DNA from: Desulfovibrio sp. G11 | GTDB lineage: Bacteria; Desulfobacterota; Desulfovibrionia; Desulfovibrionales; Desulfovibrionaceae | DNA: 64,000 bases | NCBI RefSeq assembly: GCF_900243745.1 | Contig: NZ_LT984798.1 | Location: forward strand, 1,544,501 to 1,608,500 | Direction of reading: 5' to 3' | Shown: positions 53,974-63,289 of the stretch, piece after piece | Layout: every line of letters begins with the position of its first letter | Position numbering within the stretch: the first letter of the stretch is position 1 | Position numbers and translations under genes: made by a program | Notes under the pieces: model-generated | Database searches by the model: none | Seen by the model: only the letters and a program-made list of their open reading frames with translations | What the model was told of the DNA's origin: nothing

Positions 53974-55773
53974 TTATTTTTTCATGTCACCGATGAGGCT
54001 GCTCAGGTTCTGTGCCTGCCGGGCCAGGTCACTGACGGCAAGGGCCGCCTCGTGCATGGCTTCAGCGGTTTGCTGCACCACATCGTTTACTGTGCTGATG
54101 GAGCGGTTGATCTCTTCGCTGGCAACGGACTGCTGCTCGCTGGCCGCCGCAATGGCGTTGACCTGGTCGGCCGTGGCTTCCACCGTACTGACGATTTCTT
54201 CCAGAGCCTGACCGGACTGATGGGCGAATTCCGTGGCCTGGCTCACCTGTTCTGTGGCAGTTTCCATCGCGGTCATGCTTTTGGCCGTGCTCGCCTGGAT
54301 GGAGGTGATGGCTGCGCCCACATCGTGGGTGGAGGCCATGGTTTTTTCGGCCAGTTTGCGCACCTCGTCGGCCACCACGGCAAAGCCGCGCCCTGCGTCT
54401 CCTGCGCGGGCCGCCTCAATGGCGGCATTAAGGGCCAGCAGGTTGGTCTGGTCCGCGATGTCGGAGATGACGTTCATGATCTTGCTGATGGCCTGGGCCT
54501 GATCATTGAGCTGCCCCATATTTTCCGTCAGGCGCTGCGAAACTTCGTGCACCTGGCTGATGCTGCGTACGGCCTGCTCGACAATGTGCGCCCCGGCTAC
54601 GGCCTTTTCGCGCGTGTCGTGGGAGCTTGCGGAGGCCTGGGTTGCGTTTTGGGCCACACTCTGCACCGTGGCGTTCATCTGGTTGATGGCTGCCGCGGCC
54701 TCGGTGAGGCGCTGGGCCGAATCCATCGCGCCCCTGTCGGACTGCTCGATCTGGGTGGAAAGCTGGGTCGAGGCGGTGCTGACCGCATGGGCCACCTGCT
54801 CAAGCCTGTCGGCAGCCACAAGCATGGCGGCAGCTTTGGCCTGCGCGTCCTGCCCGGCCAGTTCGGCCCGGCTTTGGGCGACTCTGGCCTCATTGGCGGC
54901 CTCGTCGGCCTGGCGGCTTTTTTCTGCCGTTTCATTGATGAGCTTTTTCAGTTTGTCCACCATATCGCGCAAGGCCCGTTCCAGCAGGGCCACTTCGTCT
55001 TTGCCGTCAGGCGTGATGGTTACATCAAGATTGCCTGCGGCCACGGCGCGAGCCTGTCCGGTGATTCCGGCCAGGGGGCGGGTGATGGAGGTGGCCAGGC
55101 GATAGGAAAGCGGCACGACAATGAGCAGCAGCGCCGCAAGAAAACCGCCGCCATACGTGCCGAGGGTTCGGGTAAGCAGGCTGCCCATGGTGCTGTGCAG
55201 CCTGTTTTCTTCCCTGTCTACATTGTCAATGTACACCCCCGTGCCGATCCAGTAGGGCGTGCCTTCTATTTTTTCCGCATAGCCAAGTTTGAAAACGTCA
55301 CCGGCGCCGGGTTTGGGAAAGACAAAGTCCACAAATCCACCGCCCTTTGCCGCAGCTTTGTGCAGCTCCACCACGTAGTGTACGCCCTGTTTGTCGGCGG
55401 TGCCGGACAGATCCTTGCCGACAAGCTGTTTTTGTGTGGGGTGGGCTACGTTGACGGTGCCTTCATAGACATAAAAATAGCCCGAAGCATCGTCCTCAAA
55501 GCGGGATTTTTCTATGTAGTCGGCAATAACGCCCAGCTGCTCCTGTGGGGGCAGCCCCCTGGTCATGGCAGCCAGGCCGAGGGCCGATGCCTGGGTAACG
55601 TCCTTGATGCGGGCGCGCTGTGAATCCAGCAACTGGTTTCTGGCAACCGAGGTTCCTTCATCAATGACGTTGCTGGTCATAAAAAAGGACAGGACTGCCA
55701 TGGCGATGACCATGGCGATCATCAGGGTGACAAAGCAGGTGATCCTTTGGGCGATACTGATATTTCTGAGCAT
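53974..55773 (-). CDS. Methyl-accepting chemotaxis protein with Cache domain
   Basis: The 599-residue receptor has an N-terminal helix (about 10-32) and a periplasmic single-Cache domain ([66 protein letters not shown]). A second helix lies at about 207-225, then HAMP and a signalling domain with [20 protein letters not shown]. sCache domains of this type bind small organic acids or amines, but the ligand is unknown. A GC-rich hairpin (near 55790) sits just upstream of its ribosome site. Confidence 0.94.
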   Translation of the reverse strand: MLRNISIAQRITCFVTLMIAMVIAMAVLSFFMTSNVIDEGTSVARNQLLDSQRARIKDVTQASALGLAAMTRGLPPQEQLGVIADYIEKSRFEDDASGYFYVYEGTVNVAHPTQKQLVGKDLSGTADKQGVHYVVELHKAAAKGGGFVDFVFPKPGAGDVFKLGYAEKIEGTPYWIGTGVYIDNVDREENRLHSTMGSLLTRTLGTYGGGFLAALLLIVVPLSYRLATSITRPLAGITGQARAVAAGNLDVTITPDGKDEVALLERALRDMVDKLKKLINETAEKSRQADEAANEARVAQSRAELAGQDAQAKAAAMLVAADRLEQVAHAVSTASTQLSTQIEQSDRGAMDSAQRLTEAAAAINQMNATVQSVAQNATQASASSHDTREKAVAGAHIVEQAVRSISQVHEVSQRLTENMGQLNDQAQAISKIMNVISDIADQTNLLALNAAIEAARAGDAGRGFAVVADEVRKLAEKTMASTHDVGAAITSIQASTAKSMTAMETATEQVSQATEFAHQSGQALEEIVSTVEATADQVNAIAAASEQQSVASEEINRSISTVNDVVQQTAEAMHEAALAVSDLARQAQNLSSLIGDMKK

Positions 55774-56304
55774 GAGATTCTCCGGCCTTGGGCGGGCGGC
55801 TGCGCCCGCCGGGCGGCGATACTGGGCTGGTTTGGGGTGTTGGGGGCATTGGCCGTGGCCGTTTGGTATGTGTCCGTCAATCCGGTCTGCGGAGCACGGC
55901 TTTTGGCCTGTGCTCCGGTGCTGTCATACGAAAGAGCGCAAAAATTTCCGCCGTTGCGGTGAGCCAGGCAAACCGGCTTTTTCCGGACAGGGATGCCTGT
56001 GGGCGCAATGGCGGAACGCTTTCGTAAATGGGAAGAGTCTGCTGGTGCATGATCTGAAAAAAAAGAATGGGCAAGCCATGCCTGCACAGACGCAGCACTT
56101 CGCCAAGCTGGACACTGGCAGGCGTTCGGCATGGCGGCGCATGGCAGCACCCTGAGGGCAAGTGTACCCCTCAGGCTGCTGTTACGTAAAAATAATTATT
56201 TACCGTACCTGTTGTTGTGTATTTTCGCAACAGCCCAAGGGGCCGCGTGGTACGGGAGGCTGTTTTACCCGGGCGCATTGCCGTAGCAGCAGAAAGTGGA
56301 CCAT
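55774..56304. other. Gap upstream of the Cache chemoreceptor
   Basis: It contains a GGCGGGCG/CGCCCGCC hairpin near 55787-55806, close to the chemoreceptor start. The remainder has no supported gene. Overlapping open frames on both strands lack ribosome sites. Confidence 0.5.
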
Positions 56305-56345
56305 AAAAGCAAGCCCCGGTGCAGAAGCGCCGGGGCTTGCTTTTT
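56305..56345. terminator. Terminator of tRNA-Ser, usable in both directions
   Basis: A perfect stem (56305-56319 with 56330-56344) has A residues on one flank and T residues on the other. It starts 8 bp beyond the 3' end of the tRNA. Confidence 0.85.
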
Positions 56346-56352
56346 AACATCA

Positions 56353-56442
56353 TGGCGGAGGGGGAGGGATTTGAACCCCCGGAAGGCTCACACCTTCAAC
56401 GGTTTTCAAGACCGCCGCGATCAACCGCTCTGCCACCCCTCC
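56353..56442 (-). tRNA. tRNA-Ser (anticodon TGA)
   Basis: A 90-nt class II tRNA. The acceptor stem GGAGGGG pairs with CCCCTCC, followed by discriminator G and an encoded CCA (minus-strand end at 56353). The anticodon loop CTTGAAA gives TGA. The long variable arm GAAGG...CCTTC identifies serine, and GGTTCAAAT is the T loop. Confidence 0.95.
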
Positions 56443-56543
56443 GCAGGGTGGGCACATGAGTGCCAGCACTGCTAGTAATGTATTCCGGGCTGAAATTCAA
56501 CATACACGGCTGTAAAGATGCCCGCTGTTTTTGGCCCGGCCCT

Positions 56544-56568
56544 GCATGCGCGGCAGCGCATGCTTTTT
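56544..56568 (+). terminator. Plus-strand terminator-like hairpin
   Basis: GCATGCGC-GGCA-GCGCATGC is followed by five T residues. No plus-strand gene precedes it closely. Confidence 0.5.
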
Positions 56569-56572
56569 GCGG

Positions 56573-56613
56573 AAAAAAAGACGGCGCATTATCCCGTGAG
56601 GAAACGCGCCGTC
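56573..56613 (-). terminator. Terminator of the HU gene
   Basis: GACGGCGC (56580-56587) and GCGCCGTC (56606-56613) pair. On the minus strand a run of T residues follows (56573-56579). Confidence 0.75.
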
Positions 56614-56633
56614 AAAAACTCGATACGCCGTAA

Positions 56634-56909
56634 TTATTTAATGGCGTCTTTCAGGCCCTTGCCGGGCGTGAACTTGGCAACTTTGCTGGCCGGAATGGTG
56701 ATTTCCATGCCGGTGCGGGGGTTGCGACCCTTGCGGGCGGCGCGTTCCACAACCTTGAAGCTGCCGAAACCGGTGAAGGTTACGGATTCGCCGGCAGCAA
56801 GGGCTTCGCGCAGGGCGGCAACAACGGCGTCAAGGGCTTCTTCGGCCTTGGCCTTGGTGGGAAGACCAGCTTTGGCATGGATTTTTTCGACAAGCTCAGC
56901 TTTAGTCAT
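56634..56909 (-). CDS. hup: DNA-binding protein HU
   Basis: The complete 91-residue HU/IHF-fold protein bends DNA and compacts the nucleoid. It has MTKAELVEKIHAKAGLPTKA, VTFTGFGSFKVVERAARKGR and NPRTGMEITIPASKVAKFTP. The GRNPRTG arm and lack of IHF-specific residues favour HU. GGAG lies before the ATG. A good promoter is about 190 bp upstream, so the leader is long. Confidence 0.95.
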   Translation of the reverse strand: MTKAELVEKIHAKAGLPTKAKAEEALDAVVAALREALAAGESVTFTGFGSFKVVERAARKGRNPRTGMEITIPASKVAKFTPGKGLKDAIK

Positions 56910-57098
56910 GATTCTTACTCCATAAAAGGATTTCGGTTTGTTCCCTGATTATCCATATCGGGCGGCACATCGGCATGGCCGGGGAGGTGGCCCGACGGGC
57001 CATTCTCGCATGGGACAGTCGCGCTATGCCGACCCGGACATACGCGCGCCATGGGAATTTACAGGCAGTGACGCTTTTAGCGCCGTCAGACTGTAGTC

Positions 57099-57127
57099 TC
57101 ATTACGTTAGCGGCGTTTTCCTGTCAA
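57099..57127 (-). promoter_or_regulatory. Promoter of the HU gene
   Basis: TTGACA (57127-57122, minus strand) and TAATGA (57104-57099) are spaced by 17 bp. The 350-bp gap between hup and murI contains no gene. Confidence 0.6.
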
Positions 57128-57259
57128 CGAAAAAGCACTGAATGCCGCGTCTGCTCTGGCTTTTCGTCTTTATCGGGCAGAAAGTTTTTCACAAGCATAC
57201 CCGGAATGCCGTAAAAAGACACGGATAGTATAATGAAATAATTGAAAATAAACCACACC

Positions 57260-58195
57260 CTACAAGTCGACCAGCGTAACCTCGTTTTCGGCCATTTTAC
57301 GGCCCAGAAAAAGGCTGCCTGTGCGGATAAAGCGGGCCACATGGTCTGTGGTCAGAAAGCGGCTTTGCCCGGTGCGGCATGACATGCCTGCGGCGCCTGT
57401 GCCTTCCCGGGTATCGGGGTGAAGCATCTCCAGCCGGGCCAGTTCGCCAGCCACCACCTGGGCTGTAATGGCGGCAGAGTCCACAATGCGTACATCCGGA
57501 CCCACCACATGCCGCAAGGCTCCTTGCAGCAGGGGGTAATGGGTGCAGCCAAGCAGCAGGGTGTCCGGCTGTACCGGCGCGTTCGCCGCTCCGGCGGCCG
57601 CACGGGGCTGTGCAGTGCTTGCAGCATCGTTGCTGCCGTTTGCACCGTTGGTATCAGGGGCGCAGAAAAAACCTTCCAGATAGCGCCGAGCCACGCCTTC
57701 CACCAGCGGGCCGTCCATCCATCCTTCTTCGGCCAGGGGAACAAAAAGATTGCAGGCGCGTCCCAGCACCACGGCTTCGGGCCGGATGCGCGCTATGGCC
57801 TGCTGATATGCGCCGCCGTTGATGGTGGCTTCTGTACCCAGTACCACTATATGCCCGTTGCGGCTGGCCTGGGCCGCTGCCTGCGCCCCCGGCTCCACCA
57901 CGCCCAGAACGGGCAGGGGGGCAAAGTGTTGGCGCAGGGCCGGCAGGGCGGCGGCTGTGGCCGTATTGCAGGCTACCACCAGCATTTTTACGCCCATATC
58001 CACCAGCTTTTGCGCGGCCTTGAGCGTATAGCGCACGATGGTGTCAGGCCCTTTGGTTCCATAGGGCAGGCGGGCGGTATCGCCAAGGTAGAGCAGATCC
58101 TCGCCGGGCAGACGATGGTTCAGGGCCTTGAGTACGGTGAGGCCGCCCATGCCGGAGTCAAAAAGGCCGACAGGCAGCCGCGAGCTTTGATTCAT
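57260..58195 (-). CDS. murI: Glutamate racemase
   Basis: The 311-residue cofactor-independent racemase supplies D-glutamate for peptidoglycan. It has VGLFDSGMGGLTVLKAL, YLGDTARLPYGTKG, the first catalytic cysteine in LVVACNTATAAALP, and the second in LLLGCTHYPLLQG. A polar 25-residue insertion (around residues 195-220) is not typical. The start at 58195 has AAGGAC upstream and removes nine unlikely codons. The TauE-type gene is upstream on the same strand with a 45-bp gap. Confidence 0.95.
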   Translation of the reverse strand: MNQSSRLPVGLFDSGMGGLTVLKALNHRLPGEDLLYLGDTARLPYGTKGPDTIVRYTLKAAQKLVDMGVKMLVVACNTATAAALPALRQHFAPLPVLGVVEPGAQAAAQASRNGHIVVLGTEATINGGAYQQAIARIRPEAVVLGRACNLFVPLAEEGWMDGPLVEGVARRYLEGFFCAPDTNGANGSNDAASTAQPRAAAGAANAPVQPDTLLLGCTHYPLLQGALRHVVGPDVRIVDSAAITAQVVAGELARLEMLHPDTREGTGAAGMSCRTGQSRFLTTDHVARFIRTGSLFLGRKMAENEVTLVDL

Positions 58196-58240
58196 GCTGC
58201 GTCCTTTGTAATGGCCGCGCATGAACAGGGTGCGCGGCCG

Positions 58241-59194
58241 CTAAAAAGCTTGGCCCAGATAACGCAGGGCTGTAAAGAGCAAAATGACGGCCAGCAGGCA
58301 CTTGAGCGCCGTGGCCGGCACATGCTTCTGGCAGCGTGCGCCAAGATACATGCCGCACATGCCGCCCAGGCCCACCAGTATGCCCATTCTCCAGTCAGGA
58401 GCAATGGCCATGCCGGGGTACAGGGGGGCCAGCAGCGAATAAAAGCTTACGCCCGCCACCGAAGTAAGAAAGGTGGCAAAAAGGGTGGCCCCGGCCACGG
58501 CATAAACCGGAAGCGCGAAAAAAGAAACCAGAAAAGGCGCCATGATAGCCCCGCCGCCAATGCCGTAAACACCGCCGATAAGCCCCACAACAAGGCTCAG
58601 CAGGGCCAGCCTGGGGGTGGAGACCACATGTTTTTTCTCCTGAAAGGCAAATGACAGGCTGCGGGTATTCCATTCCAGAACGCGACAGCAGTTTGCCGGC
58701 GCGTCAGGCCCCGCGCACCTGTCGTCCTTGCCGGCCACTGCTGCGTCGGACGTGCCCGGGGCGCCGTGCAGCTTCATGCCCGGGCTTTCAGCCTGGCGAC
58801 CCTTCCAGACGGCGCGGGCCATGCGTCCGCCCACGTACAGCAGTACAAGGCCTGCAAAAATCTTGAATTTGTCCGGGTCCGGCAGCCAGTTGACACGGAT
58901 GAGCGCCCCCAGAAATACCCCGGGCAGTGTTCCGGCCGCTACCGTAAGCGCCAGCGGCCATATGAGCCGCCCTTCGCGCCAATAGCGCCAGACGCCGGGC
59001 GGGCAGGCCAGGATGTTGAAAAACTGGTTGGTGGCGCTGACGCTGGGGTTCACATAGCCCAGTACGCTCATATGAAAAGGCAGCAGCAAGAACGCCCCGG
59101 AGATGCCGCCCATAGAGGTAAAAAACGAAATGCAAAGGGCTGCACCAAAAGGGATGAAGGGGTTGCACTCGATGCCGGCAGTGGGAAAATACAT
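58241..59194 (-). CDS. TauE/SafE-type sulfite or sulfonate exporter
   Basis: The 317-residue membrane protein has two bundles of hydrophobic helices with the paired family motifs: FFTSMGGISGAFLLLPFHMS, VSATNQFFNILA, then GLIGGVYGIGGGAIMAPFLV and AVAGATLFATFLTSVAG. A 60-residue soluble loop (about 130-195) lies between the halves. TauE/SafE proteins move sulfite, sulfoacetate or related anions, which is plausible for a sulfate reducer, but the substrate is unproven. GGAGG precedes the ATG. It is divergent from hisH. Confidence 0.9.
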   Translation of the reverse strand: MYFPTAGIECNPFIPFGAALCISFFTSMGGISGAFLLLPFHMSVLGYVNPSVSATNQFFNILACPPGVWRYWREGRLIWPLALTVAAGTLPGVFLGALIRVNWLPDPDKFKIFAGLVLLYVGGRMARAVWKGRQAESPGMKLHGAPGTSDAAVAGKDDRCAGPDAPANCCRVLEWNTRSLSFAFQEKKHVVSTPRLALLSLVVGLIGGVYGIGGGAIMAPFLVSFFALPVYAVAGATLFATFLTSVAGVSFYSLLAPLYPGMAIAPDWRMGILVGLGGMCGMYLGARCQKHVPATALKCLLAVILLFTALRYLGQAF

Positions 59195-59259
59195 GACGGC
59201 CTCCGCAGTTTGTCAGAACACTGTTATAAAACAGCAAGTAAAAATAGCCAGATATGATA

Positions 59260-59292
59260 TATAATGTTCACGGTTTTTATAATAATCGTGAA
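59260..59292. promoter_or_regulatory. Promoter with overlapping inverted repeat upstream of hisH
   Basis: A TATAAT at 59260-59265 touches the inverted repeat AATGTTCACG...CGTGAATATT (TTCACG 59267-59272, CGTGAA 59287-59292). Nine of ten half-site positions match. Its position over the promoter suits a repressor of hisHF, or control of the divergent exporter. The 308-bp gap is otherwise empty. Confidence 0.45.
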
Positions 59293-59502
59293 TATTGATT
59301 TTGTCACTATGGATTGTCCGCGTTTTCTGCGGCGGGAGCCGGCCCGGTGTTCCGGTTCAGTCCCGGCACGCCTGGTGCATCCGGGCCGGTGGTGTCTGTT
59401 ATGGCGCGTTGCCTGCTGCCCTGCAAAAATGTATGCTTGCCGCTTCTCAGCGCACCTGACGGCGGCCTGCGGGATCCGTCGCACAACAATGAAGGAAGCA
59501 CC

Positions 59503-60156
59503 ATGCTGGCCATTCTGGATTACAAGGCGGGCAATCAGACAAGCGTGCGCCGCGCTCTGGAGCACCTCGGCGTACCATGCGCCATAACAGCCGACCCGGC
59601 AATGCTCGAAAGTGCCGCGGGAGTGATCTTTCCTGGTGTGGGCGCGGCTGGGCAGGCCATGTCTGCACTGGCCGAAGCCGGACTGGACAAGGCCCTGCAC
59701 CACGTGGCGCGACGCGGTCAGCCTTTGCTCGGCATATGCCTGGGCTGTCAGATCCTGCTGGAAAGCAGCGAGGAAAATGCCGCAAAAACCCTCGGTATTG
59801 TTCCCGGTGTCTGCCGCCGGTTTGAAGACCATATGCGGCAGGAGGACGGCTCTGCGGCTCCGGTTCCGCATATGGGCTGGAACAGCCTTGAGGCTGTGGC
59901 TCCCTGCCTTCTGCTTGACGGTATTGACCCCGCGTCCGAGTATTATTTTGTACACAGTTACTATGTGGAGCCTGATCCCTCGCTGGTGCTGGCTACCACT
60001 ACCTACGGGCGCACGTTCTGTTCCCTTTACGGGCGCGACGGCCTCTGGGCCGCGCAGTTTCATCCCGAAAAAAGCGGCAGGCCCGGCTTGCGCCTGCTGG
60101 GCAATTTTTACGAATATTGCCGTCAGTCCCGGCAGGAGGCGCGCCATGCTCAGTAA
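59503..60156 (+). CDS. hisH: Imidazole glycerol phosphate synthase, glutaminase subunit
   Basis: The 217-residue class I glutamine amidotransferase supplies ammonia to HisF in histidine synthesis. It has [36 protein letters not shown], the catalytic cysteine in [34 protein letters not shown] and the His-Glu pair in [16 protein letters not shown] 59503 follows GAAGGAAG. It overlaps hisF by 11 bp. No other his genes are nearby. Confidence 0.95.
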   Translation: MLAILDYKAGNQTSVRRALEHLGVPCAITADPAMLESAAGVIFPGVGAAGQAMSALAEAGLDKALHHVARRGQPLLGICLGCQILLESSEENAAKTLGIVPGVCRRFEDHMRQEDGSAAPVPHMGWNSLEAVAPCLLLDGIDPASEYYFVHSYYVEPDPSLVLATTTYGRTFCSLYGRDGLWAAQFHPEKSGRPGLRLLGNFYEYCRQSRQEARHAQ

Positions 60157-60925
60157 ACGGGTCATCCCCTGTCTTGATGTACGCAACGGCCGCCTGACCA
60201 AGGGGGTCAAGTTTGTGGGCAACGAGGATATCGGCGATCCCGTGGAAAGCGCCCGCCGCTACTACGAAGAAGGCGCGGACGAGATCGTTTTTTACGACAT
60301 CACGGCGTCAGCCGAGGCGCGCGGTATTTTCCTGGATGTTGTGGAGCGCGTGGCTGAACAGATATTCATCCCCTTTTCCGTAGGTGGCGGCATTTCCAGC
60401 GTGGCCGATATGCGGGCCGTACTGCTGGCCGGGGCGGAGAAAGTCTCCATCAATTCTGCGGCGGTAAAAAATCCCCGGCTTATCGGCGACGGGGCGGATG
60501 CCTTCGGTTCCCAGGCTGTCGTGGTAGGCATGGATGTGCTGGCCGTGCCGGAAAGTCCAGAAATTCCTTCCGGCTACGAGATTGTCATCCACGGCGGGCG
60601 CAAGCGCATGGGGCTGGACGCCATCGCCTGGGCGCGCCGCTGTCAGGAACTGGGCGCGGGCGAACTGTGCGTGAACTCCATTGATGCCGACGGCACCAAG
60701 GACGGCTACGAACTGAAGCTTACCCGTGCTATTGCTGATGCCGTTTCTTTGCCGGTCATTGCTTCCGGTGGGGCGGGCGAACCCCGGCATATGCTGGAGG
60801 CCGTGACCGGCGGCGGGGCCTCGGCGGCACTTATCGCCTCCATTGTACATTACGGGCAGTACAGCATACGCCAGTGCAAGGAGTATATGGCCGCCCACGG
60901 GGCGCGGATGCGCCTGACCTGGTAA
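60146..60925 (+). CDS. hisF: Imidazole glycerol phosphate synthase, cyclase subunit
   Basis: The 259-residue TIM barrel shows the first catalytic aspartate in [69 protein letters not shown], the second aspartate region [28 protein letters not shown] and [17 protein letters not shown]. It uses ammonia from HisH to form IGP and AICAR. AGGAGG precedes the ATG inside hisH. Confidence 0.95.
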   Translation: MLSKRVIPCLDVRNGRLTKGVKFVGNEDIGDPVESARRYYEEGADEIVFYDITASAEARGIFLDVVERVAEQIFIPFSVGGGISSVADMRAVLLAGAEKVSINSAAVKNPRLIGDGADAFGSQAVVVGMDVLAVPESPEIPSGYEIVIHGGRKRMGLDAIAWARRCQELGAGELCVNSIDADGTKDGYELKLTRAIADAVSLPVIASGGAGEPRHMLEAVTGGGASAALIASIVHYGQYSIRQCKEYMAAHGARMRLTW

Positions 60926-61132
60926 CGGCAGCCCGCCAGCAGCCGACCGGATGGCTGCCCACGAGGTATCGTGGGCGAAATATTTCCGGAAGACGGGCTT
61001 GATCCCGGCCGTGCCTCGATGCAGCTTTTGCCCACCCGGCGTGGTGTGTGCCAGATACTGGGCGCGAACCGGCGCGCCCGGAAGGCAGGTGGCCTGTGCG
61101 CCTGCTGCCCGACATCCCGGACAGGAGGCATT

Positions 61133-62065
61133 GTGACAAATCGCGATGTTGCCCGGTCCTGCGGCGAAAAACCCGCCGTATCCACCGGGCAGGCGGCCTT
61201 GCCGCAAGGGCTTGCCCGGCTGCTGGCTGATCTGCCGGCGCTGGCCGTAGCCTTTTCCGGCGGTATTGACAGCCGTTTTCTTTGTCATGCCGCCTTGCTG
61301 TGTGGCTGTGACGTGCTGGCCGTGCACGCGCGCGGCCCGCATGTTCCGGCAGAAGAGAGCGACTCGGCGCAGGTATGGGCGCGGGCGCGCGGTCTGCCTC
61401 TGCTGGTGGTGGATTTTGATCCGTTGTCCCTGCCGGAAGTGGCCGTCAACAGCCGCCAACGGTGCTACGCCTGCAAGCAGGGGCTGCTGAAGGCTATTGC
61501 AGGTGCTCTGGCCCACACCGGAAAGATGGCCGGCAATGCGCCTGCGGGTAAGGACCCCCACGGTACGCGCCTGCTGTGTGACGGCAGCAATGCCGATGAC
61601 CTCACAGCCTTTCGTCCCGGCCTGCGCGCCCTGAAAGAGGCGGGAATCATATCACCGCTGGCGGAGGCGGGCATGGGCAAAGAGGCCATACGGGCTGCGG
61701 CCCGTGCTGCGGGGCTGGATAATCCGGATCAGTGCGCCCGCCCCTGCCTGTTGACCCGTCTTGCCTATGGGCTTGCGCCGCAAAAGGATGTTCTGCGCCG
61801 TATTGCCGCCGTTGAAAGCAGCCTTGCGGCCCTGCGCGGCGGCGGGGATGTGGGCGGTATTGCTCCCGGGCCTGTGGCGGGCTGCGCTCTGGGTGATTTT
61901 CGCCTGCGTCTCGTCCCGCAGCCGGTTTTGCAGGCACAGTTTCTGCCCGAAGCCCTTGCGGCGTCCGTGCGACGCATCCTGGAAGCGCACGGTTTTATGG
62001 ACTGTGAGCTGCTGGTCGGGCAGGGTGTAAGTGGTTTTTTTGACAGACCGCCCGTGCAGCCCTGA
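61133..62065 (+). CDS. larE: LarE-like sacrificial sulfur transferase
   Basis: The 310-residue PP-loop enzyme uses ATP to activate a pyridinium dinucleotide and insert sulfur while building the nickel-pincer cofactor of lactate racemase-type enzymes. It has LAVAFSGGIDSRFLCHAALL, CYACKQGLLKAI, LLCDGSNADDL, GIISPLAEAGMGKEAIRAAA and NPDQCARPCLLTRLAYG. The last contains cysteines at the place of the sulfur-donating cysteine. The start is GTG 61133, preceded by AGGAGG. The 207 bp upstream also stay open in frame but do not look like protein. No larB/larC lies in the window. Confidence 0.88.
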   Translation: MTNRDVARSCGEKPAVSTGQAALPQGLARLLADLPALAVAFSGGIDSRFLCHAALLCGCDVLAVHARGPHVPAEESDSAQVWARARGLPLLVVDFDPLSLPEVAVNSRQRCYACKQGLLKAIAGALAHTGKMAGNAPAGKDPHGTRLLCDGSNADDLTAFRPGLRALKEAGIISPLAEAGMGKEAIRAAARAAGLDNPDQCARPCLLTRLAYGLAPQKDVLRRIAAVESSLAALRGGGDVGGIAPGPVAGCALGDFRLRLVPQPVLQAQFLPEALAASVRRILEAHGFMDCELLVGQGVSGFFDRPPVQP

Positions 62066-62219
62066 GCGGAGTCGGCCTGCCCGCGTGACGCAGCCGATGC
62101 GCCCGGCATGCTTTTCCGCCCTGCACACCGCGTTGCGCCTTCACGCAGGGCTGGACTTTGCACTTAAAAGGGCCTATGAATACCCACTTATATCAATGGG
62201 GCTTACCCCGGAGGACATT

Positions 62220-62330
62220 ATGGCTCACAAGAAAATCGAACGTAAGAAAGAACTGGACCGTCGCCGTCATCGTCGTGCGGAGCGCCTGAAGCAGCGCGTG
62301 CGTGAAGCCAAGGCTGCTGCCAAGGCGTAA
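62220..62330 (+). CDS. Tiny Lys/Arg-rich protein (36 residues)
   Basis: ATG 62220 is preceded by a strong GGAGG. The product (MAHKKIERKKELDRRRHRRA then ERLKQRVREAKAAAKA) is a single highly basic amphipathic helix ending in Ala/Lys. The good ribosome site and host-like codon use argue that it is real. I recall similar short proteins in Desulfovibrio genomes, but no function can be given. Association with RNA or ribosomes is a guess from charge. The gene sits alone between larE and a gap. Confidence 0.7.
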   Translation: MAHKKIERKKELDRRRHRRAERLKQRVREAKAAAKA

Positions 62331-62940
62331 CTGTTTCTGGATAACCGCCTGCCGCAAAACGTGTTTCGTTCAGCGGGATCAGGGAAAAGGCTGGGAGCGC
62401 CATCGCAGGTGTTTTGCCGGGACTTTTCTGGTATCCCGAAAAAAACAGCGTCTTTTGCGGGCGCTACTTATTTAGCAACAGCGCACCGGTTTTTCAGGCC
62501 CCTGGGCCTGCCGGGGACTGCCCATGCAGTCCTCTTGCACCGTAGGCAAGTTGAGACTGGCCGGGACTGTTCCCGGCGGTCTTTTCGCATGCGCATTGCC
62601 TGAATGCCTGCGCGGCATGTCTTCAGCCTGTTGCTCCGGGCCTGCCCGTATTGCCCGGCGGGACTTCTGCCGTGCCGGTAGTCCGGGGTTTTCAGTAAAG
62701 GTGCTTTTCGCCATATGGGCATTTTTGTTGCAGATACATAAATGCTTCAGCGCCGCGTACAAACGCAGCACCCGCAGAGTAGCGCGGGCCTTGCCGCAAG
62801 ATGTCTTTCGGCAGGGCGGTTTCTGAAGTGCCGCACATTTCAGAAACGACCCTTCTGTAGTGCGTGTGGGGCGTTCGTACCTCATGCACCGGCGGGGCGC
62901 TGCCGCTATAACCATCAAATCAATCTGCGCTAGTGTGATC
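62331..62940. other. 610-bp gap before the FmdB gene
   Basis: No convincing gene was seen. A 156-codon minus-strand frame here has unlikely composition and no ribosome site. No strong promoter or terminator was recognised. Confidence 0.5.
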
Positions 62941-63282
62941 ATGCCTATTTACGAATATCAGTGTTCCAAGTGTCAGCACAGGTTTGAGGAGTGGGTGAAA
63001 AGTCCCTCCGATCAGGGCGAAGAGCCTTGCCCCAAGTGCGGCGCGGCCTCTCCGCGCATAATGTCGCAGACATCTTTTGTGCTCAAGGGGGGCGGCTGGT
63101 ACGTTGATGACTATGGCTATCGCAAGGGCATAAAGGAAGAAGGCGGCGCGTCCTCTTCCTCTTCTCCCTCTCCGGCGGAGGCCTCTCCGGCCGCGCCGAC
63201 CGCACCCGCACCTGCCGCCGCCCCGGCGGCCGCTCCCGCAACCCCGGCCCCTGCTGCCGGCCCCGCGAAAACGGATTCATGA
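62941..63282 (+). CDS. FmdB-type zinc-ribbon protein with Pro/Ala tail
   Basis: The 113-residue protein starts with the FmdB regulatory zinc ribbon (PIYEYQCSKCQHRFEEWVKS, EPCPKCGAASPRIMSQTSF), with four cysteines in two CxxC pairs. VLKGGGWYVDDYGY and a Ser/Pro/Ala repeat tail from about residue 70 follow. The family is widespread with no settled role. The gene ends 7 bp before purB and may be co-transcribed with it. Confidence 0.88.
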   Translation: MPIYEYQCSKCQHRFEEWVKSPSDQGEEPCPKCGAASPRIMSQTSFVLKGGGWYVDDYGYRKGIKEEGGASSSSSPSPAEASPAAPTAPAPAAAPAAAPATPAPAAGPAKTDS

Positions 63283-63289
63283 GGCTGTC

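Noticed and set aside
60950..61090. Possible cobalamin riboswitch upstream of larE
   Set aside because: CCAGATACTGG resembles part of a B12 box, but the GGTG and CCGCCACTG signatures are missing, so the call cannot be supported.
62472..62942. 156-codon minus-strand frame before the FmdB gene
   Set aside because: Odd composition, no ribosome site, and it would overlap the FmdB promoter region.
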